DNA from: Phycisphaerae bacterium
GTDB taxonomy: Bacteria; Planctomycetota; Phycisphaerae; Tepidisphaerales; Tepidisphaeraceae
DNA: 12,712 nucleotides
Assembly: GCA_014380825.1 (NCBI GenBank)
Contig: JACMJD010000129.1
Location: 1-12,712 of the forward strand
Direction of reading: 5' to 3'
Below are positions 7,715-12,712 of this stretch, piece after piece. Each line of letters starts with the position of its first letter. Position 1 is the first letter of the stretch. Position numbers and translations under genes: made by a program. The notes under the pieces were generated by a model. The model was not told the DNA's origin and ran no database searches. It worked only from the letters and a program-made list of their open reading frames with translations.

Positions 7715-10700
7715 ATGCCCCGATCCGTCACCAGTCCCGACCGCCTCTTCGATCGGACTTGGCGTCCGGGGCATCCGTTTCGGCCGAAGCTGTCGCGGCT
7801 GCGGCGCGCGATCATGGGGCTGGCGCTGTTGGTCCTTTGCCTGATCATCGGCGCATACTGGTACGCGACGGATTCCAACCGCGTGCGCGGCAAGGCGCAG
7901 GATTATCTCTCTCGCCTGATCGGCGGACACGTCACGATCGGCGAGGCGACGCTCTCGATCTTTCAAGGCCTTCAGCTCAAAGACGTTTGCGTCTATTCCG
8001 ACGAATCAGCCAACGAAGATTCGCTGCTATTCAAGGCGCGATCGTTCGTCCTTCGGGTGAATGGCCCCGCGCTACTTGAGGGCCGGTTGGAAGCCGATCA
8101 GATCGTCGCGATCGATCCGTACGTGCGATTGACCGAAGATCTCAACACCGGCGGATGGAATCACGAGCGCCTGCGCCGGCCCAAGTCGGTGCCGCGCACG
8201 CCTGGCGATCGCCCGCTTCAGTTGCCGCAGGTCGTCCTGCGCAACGCGATCGTCGAATACGGCCAGGTGCAAGCCGGCCAGCGCCGCACGCGCGGGACGA
8301 TGGCGATCGAAGGCCAGCTCACGCCGTCGCTCGAGGCGGATGTTTATCTCTTCAAGCTTCAGAGTCGCGGCGCGTCGCAGGGGATCGGGCCCAGCGTCGA
8401 TGGCAAGGTCGAGATGTCGACCGGCGCGGTGAGCGCGAGCCTGATGAATTTCCGCCTCGGCGCGGATCTGGAAGCCATGCTGCCGATGCAGGTGCGGCAA
8501 TGGTGGAAAGACCACGACATCGCCGGCCGAGTTGATGTGCCCGACCTGACGTATCAACCCGCCAGCGCCGACGGATCGCGCCCGCAGACGTTTCGCGCGC
8601 CGATCGATTTTCGCAGTGTGAACCTCACGGTAAAGCCGCAGGAGTGGTTGAGCGCCGAAGAAATCAGCCGCAACGAGTGGATGCGCACCGCGATGCAGGC
8701 GATGCGCGGCGCGGGGCTCGACACCAGCGGGTTCGTCACGAAGCTTCAGCAACTGGTTGACCCAACGCCGATCACGCTTCGACAGGTCACCGGGCGATTC
8801 GTGTTTACCGAATCGGCGATCGACATCGAGAACGTCACCGGCTTCGTCGAAAGCAATGGCGTGAAGATCAGCGGACGGATTGAGAACTACACGAACCCGA
8901 CGCTGGCGACGACGCCGAAGGGCATTCGCGTCTCGTCGCTCGACACGGACGACATCGTGATTCCCGCCTCGCCGCGCTACATCAATTCGATGCCCCAGCC
9001 GGTGCGTGAGATCTACGATCATCTGCGTCCGCAGGGCCGTTGCCGATTCTGGGTGATGCTGAAGCGTCCCGATCGCGACTCGCGGCCGGAAGTCGAAGGC
9101 GAGATCAGTGTCCTCGACGGACAGTTCACCTTCGACAAGTTCCCATACCCGATCGAAGGCGCGACCGGAAAACTTGTGTTTGGTACCGATCCCAAGACCG
9201 GCGCCGAGCAGTTGGAGATTCGCGAGATCCGCGGCCGCGGCCCGACGGGGAGCGCGAACGAGAAGGCGCGCGTGAAGATCGTCGGAACGGTCAGCCCGTT
9301 CGGCGCGGAGTCGAAAGTCGAGATCACTGTGACCGGCGACGACATCGTCTCCGAGCCCGCGCTGTTCGCCGCATTTCCACGCGAGACCCAAAAAGCGCTG
9401 ACGTTGTTCGACGCACCGGGCAAAGGCCAATTCCCGATCTTCCGCGGCGGGTTTAAGTGCGAAGTGCTTCGGCCATTCGGAATCGATACCGAATGGCAGG
9501 TCACCACGCACATCCGGCTTGACGAAGCGGCGGGGCAACTCGTCGCGTTCCCCTATCCGATGAGCGGTGTCACCGGCGAGCTGACCGTAACCGAGACATC
9601 CGTGAAGATCGGCCACGCGACGATGAAGAAGAACGGCGCGACGCTTTCGATCGATGGACAAGTGAGCTGGACGCACGAGAAGGGACAGAAAAAAGATTCG
9701 CGAGACTCGACGATGGCAGCGGTTGATCGGACGGCCACGTCGCGCATGCAGCCGCCGAAGGTTGTCGATGGTGAGCCTGACCATGTTCCCGCGCTGCGGC
9801 CGGAGCTGCACATCGTCGCGACGAACGTGCCGATCGATGCCGATCTGCTCAGCGCCATGCCACCCGACCAGCGCGAGTGGCTGGCGAAGATGGGAATGAG
9901 CGGACGGTTCGACTTGGACGGCAACGTCACCACCGCAACGAAAGCAGCGGCGCCAGCCCAAGCGAATGCGAGCGACGTTGATTTCGATTTCCACATCAAG
10001 CTGCACGAAGGCTCGATGTGGCCGACCGAGGGAATGTTTGCGGCGTCGAACTTAAACGGTTCGTTGCGGCTCACGCCTGGACGAGTGGTGTTCGAATCGT
10101 TGGCGGGCAAGCGTGGCGATGCCGATCTGTCCGCGCGCGGCTCCGTAAGCTGGGGTGGCGAGGCGCCGGAGATCGCCATCACCGCCGATGCGAAGAATCT
10201 CTTGCTCGATGCGGCGTTGTACGGAACGCTCCCCGAGTCAGCGAAGGCTGCGTGGGACCAGGTGAAACCCAAGGGCACGCTCGACGCCGCCATCACATAC
10301 AGCGGCAAGGTTGAGAAACATCCGACGACGGTCCCCACAACCGCGCCGGCGACAGGGCCCGCGGACAACAGTCTTGCCGCCGCATCGACGCAGCCGAGCG
10401 CGGGCTTTCAGGTCGTCCTAACGCCGCGAAAGCTGTCCGCCACACCGACCGCCGTGCCGTATCGGTTGGATGATCTGACCGGCACGATCACGATATCGCC
10501 GCAGCGGGTTGTGTTGCAGGATGTCACCGCGAAACACGGCGATGCCAGCGTGAAGTTGACGGGAACGGGCACGAGCAGTTCGCCCGATCCGGATGCGCCG
10601 CTCTCGTGGGATTTTAAGATCGCCGGTGAGCGCGTGCCGATCGATGACGAGCTGAAGCGCGCAATGCCCAAGGCGATGGCGGACATGCTGAAGTCGCTTC

Positions 10701-11701
10701 AGCTTCGCGGCACGGTTGACTTCGAGTTCGATAAGCTCATCGTCGCGCGATCGAGCGCTTCTGCTGGTTTAGCGACGACCAAACCGGGCGTGAAAGCCGA
10801 TGATCCGCCGCTCGACGTCGATTTCTCGATGCGCATGCGTGCCAGCAATGCCTCGCTGGATGTCGGCGTGCTTCTCACGGATATCAAAGAAGGCACCGCA
10901 CGATTCAGCGGATCGACCCGCGGCGGGAACCTGGCGCAGCTCGACGGTGCGATCGATTTCCCGACACTCACGTTCGCGGGCCGAGCAGCATCGGATCTGC
11001 GCGCGACGCTGATCAAACCCGCCGGTCAGGATCTGCTGCGAATCCCCAAACTGGAAGCCCGCATCGCCGACGGTGAGATGGCCGGGCAATTCGATTGCAT
11101 CCTGGCTGATACAGGTCCATCGCGTTACGCGCTCACGCTTGTCCTGCGAAACGCCGACGTCAAGCAGTTCACCGGCGAAGCCGCACCCGACGTGCGCGGA
11201 AGGTTGTCCGCCAGCCTCGCGCTCGAAGGCGCCTTCAACGACACCGCCTCCCGTCGCGGCCGCGGCGATGTTTCGGTCAACGGCGAGCGGATGTATCGCA
11301 TCCCGCTGATCCTCGGTCTGCTTCAGATTACAAACCTCGCGTTGCCGATCACGTCGCCCTTCAACGAGGCGGCCGCACGCTACATCGTCGATGGTAATCG
11401 CGTGACGTTCGAATCGATTGAGCTCCGCGCCAAAGACATGCTAATGCAAGGCAGCGGCCACCTCGATTTCGGCACGAAGCAAGTTCGCTTAACCTTCGTC
11501 ACCGACAACACCACTTGGCCCAAGCTGCCGATCATCGGCGACTTTTTGCAGGGCGCGCGACACGAGCTGTTGCAGATTTACGTCAAGGGAACGCTGGAAG
11601 AACCAAAGGTGAGCGCGGGGGCGTTCGGAACGGTCACGACCACCGTCGATGAGGTACTGCGCGGGAACGATGCCGGGGAAGCGTATCGGAAGAAACGGTA
11701 G
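7715..11701 (+). CDS. AsmA/YhdP-like envelope protein with repeating-groove architecture
   Basis: This 1328-residue protein has a basic cytoplasmic start, one membrane helix at about 32-49 (IMGLALLVLCLII) and a very long periplasmic part rich in beta strands. The family (AsmA, YhdP, TamB) forms hydrophobic grooves that move phospholipids toward the outer membrane. Six copies of an LP/MP-x(n)-W/hydrophobic-x(n)-G motif begin at residues 256, 426, 554, 715, 839 and 984. They alternate with VTG-type segments (VTGRFVF, ATGKLVF, VTGELTV, LNGSLRL, LTGTITI), the pattern of YhdP/DUF3971. A Thr/Pro linker lies at about 871-898. The C-terminal 130 residues (MLMQGSGHLDF, LPIIGDFLQG, YVKGTLEEPKV) match the AsmA-like C-terminal region. 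ATG 7715 lacks a Shine-Dalgarno sequence; ATG 7814 is an in-frame alternative that would remove the basic leader. E. coli YhdP is of similar size (about 1266). The lipid-transfer role is inferred from the family. Confidence 0.86.
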   Translation: MPRSVTSPDRLFDRTWRPGHPFRPKLSRLRRAIMGLALLVLCLIIGAYWYATDSNRVRGKAQDYLSRLIGGHVTIGEATLSIFQGLQLKDVCVYSDESANEDSLLFKARSFVLRVNGPALLEGRLEADQIVAIDPYVRLTEDLNTGGWNHERLRRPKSVPRTPGDRPLQLPQVVLRNAIVEYGQVQAGQRRTRGTMAIEGQLTPSLEADVYLFKLQSRGASQGIGPSVDGKVEMSTGAVSASLMNFRLGADLEAMLPMQVRQWWKDHDIAGRVDVPDLTYQPASADGSRPQTFRAPIDFRSVNLTVKPQEWLSAEEISRNEWMRTAMQAMRGAGLDTSGFVTKLQQLVDPTPITLRQVTGRFVFTESAIDIENVTGFVESNGVKISGRIENYTNPTLATTPKGIRVSSLDTDDIVIPASPRYINSMPQPVREIYDHLRPQGRCRFWVMLKRPDRDSRPEVEGEISVLDGQFTFDKFPYPIEGATGKLVFGTDPKTGAEQLEIREIRGRGPTGSANEKARVKIVGTVSPFGAESKVEITVTGDDIVSEPALFAAFPRETQKALTLFDAPGKGQFPIFRGGFKCEVLRPFGIDTEWQVTTHIRLDEAAGQLVAFPYPMSGVTGELTVTETSVKIGHATMKKNGATLSIDGQVSWTHEKGQKKDSRDSTMAAVDRTATSRMQPPKVVDGEPDHVPALRPELHIVATNVPIDADLLSAMPPDQREWLAKMGMSGRFDLDGNVTTATKAAAPAQANASDVDFDFHIKLHEGSMWPTEGMFAASNLNGSLRLTPGRVVFESLAGKRGDADLSARGSVSWGGEAPEIAITADAKNLLLDAALYGTLPESAKAAWDQVKPKGTLDAAITYSGKVEKHPTTVPTTAPATGPADNSLAAASTQPSAGFQVVLTPRKLSATPTAVPYRLDDLTGTITISPQRVVLQDVTAKHGDASVKLTGTGTSSSPDPDAPLSWDFKIAGERVPIDDELKRAMPKAMADMLKSLQLRGTVDFEFDKLIVARSSASAGLATTKPGVKADDPPLDVDFSMRMRASNASLDVGVLLTDIKEGTARFSGSTRGGNLAQLDGAIDFPTLTFAGRAASDLRATLIKPAGQDLLRIPKLEARIADGEMAGQFDCILADTGPSRYALTLVLRNADVKQFTGEAAPDVRGRLSASLALEGAFNDTASRRGRGDVSVNGERMYRIPLILGLLQITNLALPITSPFNEAAARYIVDGNRVTFESIELRAKDMLMQGSGHLDFGTKQVRLTFVTDNTTWPKLPIIGDFLQGARHELLQIYVKGTLEEPKVSAGAFGTVTTTVDEVLRGNDAGEAYRKKR
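8480..10740 (+). other. Six diverged internal repeats in the AsmA/YhdP-like protein
   Basis: Motif copies at residues 256 (LPMQVRQWW), 426 (MPQPVREIY), 554 (FPRETQKAL), 715 (MPPDQREWL), 839 (LPESAKAAW) and 984 (MPKAMADML) are each followed by a Gly-initiated beta strand (AGRVDV, QGRCRF, KGQFPI, SGRFDL, KGTLDA, RGTVDF). Spacings are 170, 128, 161, 124 and 145 residues. The repeats are diverged at the DNA level, so they are old and not a recent tandem expansion. Confidence 0.8.
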
Positions 11702-11772
11702 AATCGCGGTCTTCTCGCATTCGTCGGCAGTTTCACTTCGCGCGCTGCGATCCACCCGCTATCCTGCACCTC

Positions 11773-12712
11773 GTGACCGCACTCGGTTCCACAACCGCGC
11801 CTGCTGCATATCTGGTGCCGATCGCCGGACCGGCGCTCGAGCCGATCGAGTTGTCGGACAAGCCCGACGGGCTCACGATCGGTCGACACGAGCAGTGCGA
11901 CATTTGTCTTCCCGCCGACGCGGAGAAGGTGTCGCGGTTTCACGCTCGGTTTGCCCGGCACGATGGTCGCTGGAGCGTCGCGGATCTGAGCAGCCGTTGG
12001 GGGACTTTTCTTAACGGGATCAAGATCAATCCCGGGCCGGACGTGCCGCTGAGCGAAGGCGATCTGATTCGCATCACGCCCTGGACGTTTACGCTCTCAC
12101 CGACGCCGAAGCGCCGCGGGTTGCAATCGCAAAATGACACCGGGCAGACGATGGTGCGCGCGGTCACGCCCGAGCGCATTCGTCCGCTGGCGGAGGATAT
12201 GCTCGCGCTGCTGCTGGAAAGCGCCGCCGCGATTCACGCGGCCACTGATGAGAAACAACTCGCCGACACGTTGATGGACACCGCCTGTCGCGGCACGGGA
12301 TTGACGAACGCGGCAATGCTGCGACCGATCGATCCGACCAGCGGACAGATCGAAGTGATCGCCGCGCGGTTGTCGCCGAATGCGGCAAGCTCGCCGCAGG
12401 CGGCGTTCAGCCGCTCGCTCATCGCGGCGGCGAGCAACGGCGTGGTCGCGGAAATTTCCGCCAACGCGATCAACGAAGACATCTCGCAAAGCATCGTGCA
12501 GATGAAGATCAACAGCGCAATCTGCGTCCCGCTAATGCTCGGCCCGACTGTTGCGGCATATCTGTACCTCGATTCGCGCGGCACGATGATGCAGGCGCTT
12601 CGACCGAACGCCAGCGCGTTCTGCGTCGCGATCGGGCGCATAGCGAGCCTGGCGTTAGCGAACCTCAAGCGCATCGACATGGAAAAGCGCGAAGAGCGCA
12701 TTCGATCCGATC
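11773..12712 (+). CDS. FHA-GAF signalling protein, 3' end beyond window
   Basis: This is an open frame with no stop before the window edge: 313 complete codons from the GTG at 11773. Residues about 20-105 form an FHA phosphothreonine-binding domain with the conserved elements GR (37-38), SRxH (54-57) and WGTxxNG (76-82). Residues about 137-300 look like a GAF sensor domain: a leading helix (LLLESAAAIHAATD), a central TGLTNAAML strand and a terminal strand ICVPLMLGPTVAAYLYLDS. A charged helix (KRIDMEKREERIRSD) starts at the edge. In proteins of this layout such a helix often leads to a SpoIIE/PP2C-type Ser/Thr phosphatase, but that part is outside the window. No Shine-Dalgarno sequence is visible, and the 71 bases separating it from the upstream gene show no clear promoter. 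The sensed ligand and the phosphoprotein partner are unknown. Confidence 0.9.
   Translation, partial: MTALGSTTAPAAYLVPIAGPALEPIELSDKPDGLTIGRHEQCDICLPADAEKVSRFHARFARHDGRWSVADLSSRWGTFLNGIKINPGPDVPLSEGDLIRITPWTFTLSPTPKRRGLQSQNDTGQTMVRAVTPERIRPLAEDMLALLLESAAAIHAATDEKQLADTLMDTACRGTGLTNAAMLRPIDPTSGQIEVIAARLSPNAASSPQAAFSRSLIAAASNGVVAEISANAINEDISQSIVQMKINSAICVPLMLGPTVAAYLYLDSRGTMMQALRPNASAFCVAIGRIASLALANLKRIDMEKREERIRSD

Noticed and set aside
8072..10006. Long antisense open frame (644 codons) opposite the AsmA-like gene
   Set aside because: It has no recognisable motifs, and the + strand frame has clear internal repeats and a membrane anchor.
11702..11772. Possible promoter (TATCCT near 11760) before the FHA gene
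   Set aside because: No matching -35 element at proper spacing, and planctomycete promoter consensus is not well enough known to me to call it.
1..12712. Frequent GATCG/CGATCG words throughout
   Set aside because: They occur mostly inside codons for Asp, Ile, Arg and Ser in all genes, so codon preference is an adequate explanation. A count against a codon-shuffled control would be needed to claim more.

Overview
The window is GC-rich, and all five protein genes lie on the + strand. The features point to a Gram-negative planctomycete, most likely a Phycisphaerae/Tepidisphaerales-type soil or freshwater lineage. The clues are Thr/Pro linkers of the PTTAP/TTQP kind in two unrelated large proteins, an FHA-GAF signalling protein, a YhdP/AsmA-like giant protein, and an outer-membrane barrel next to a large multihaem cytochrome. 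The assignment is inferred from style, not from a marker gene.

Layout. (1) 100-2034 encodes a secreted, probably outer-membrane, beta-barrel protein. (2) 2046-6299 encodes a large putative lipoprotein with exactly ten CXXCH haem-binding motifs, followed by a C-terminal LVIVD-type beta-propeller. (3) 6496-7656 encodes a polytopic glycosyltransferase of the GT39/ArnT-like type. (4) 7715-11701 encodes a 1328-residue AsmA/YhdP-like protein with an N-terminal membrane anchor and at least six diverged copies of a composite repeat. (5) 11773 to the window edge is the 5' part of an FHA-GAF protein, probably a SpoIIE/PP2C-type phosphatase if it continues as such proteins usually do.

Three of the four gene junctions contain long inverted repeats of three different sequence families: a 30-bp-arm palindrome at 2063-2140, a three-module repeat at 6311-6483, and a repeat-built hairpin at 7634-7702. 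Two of them run into coding sequence. The first lies across the apparent N-terminus of the cytochrome. The third supplies the last codons and stop of the glycosyltransferase. The fourth junction (11702-11772, 71 bases) holds nothing I recognise. There is no gene-free stretch longer than about 200 bases, and I saw no tRNA, rRNA, CRISPR array or transposase.

The most interesting unit is the pair 100-6299. A barrel protein followed directly by a decahaem lipoprotein resembles the logic of porin-cytochrome conduits for electron transfer across the outer membrane. The cytochrome is unusual in carrying a propeller of about 400 residues and in being the only cytochrome visible. The glycosyltransferase and the AsmA-like protein are envelope-related and may share the theme of outer-membrane building, but nothing in the sequence ties them functionally to the cytochrome.
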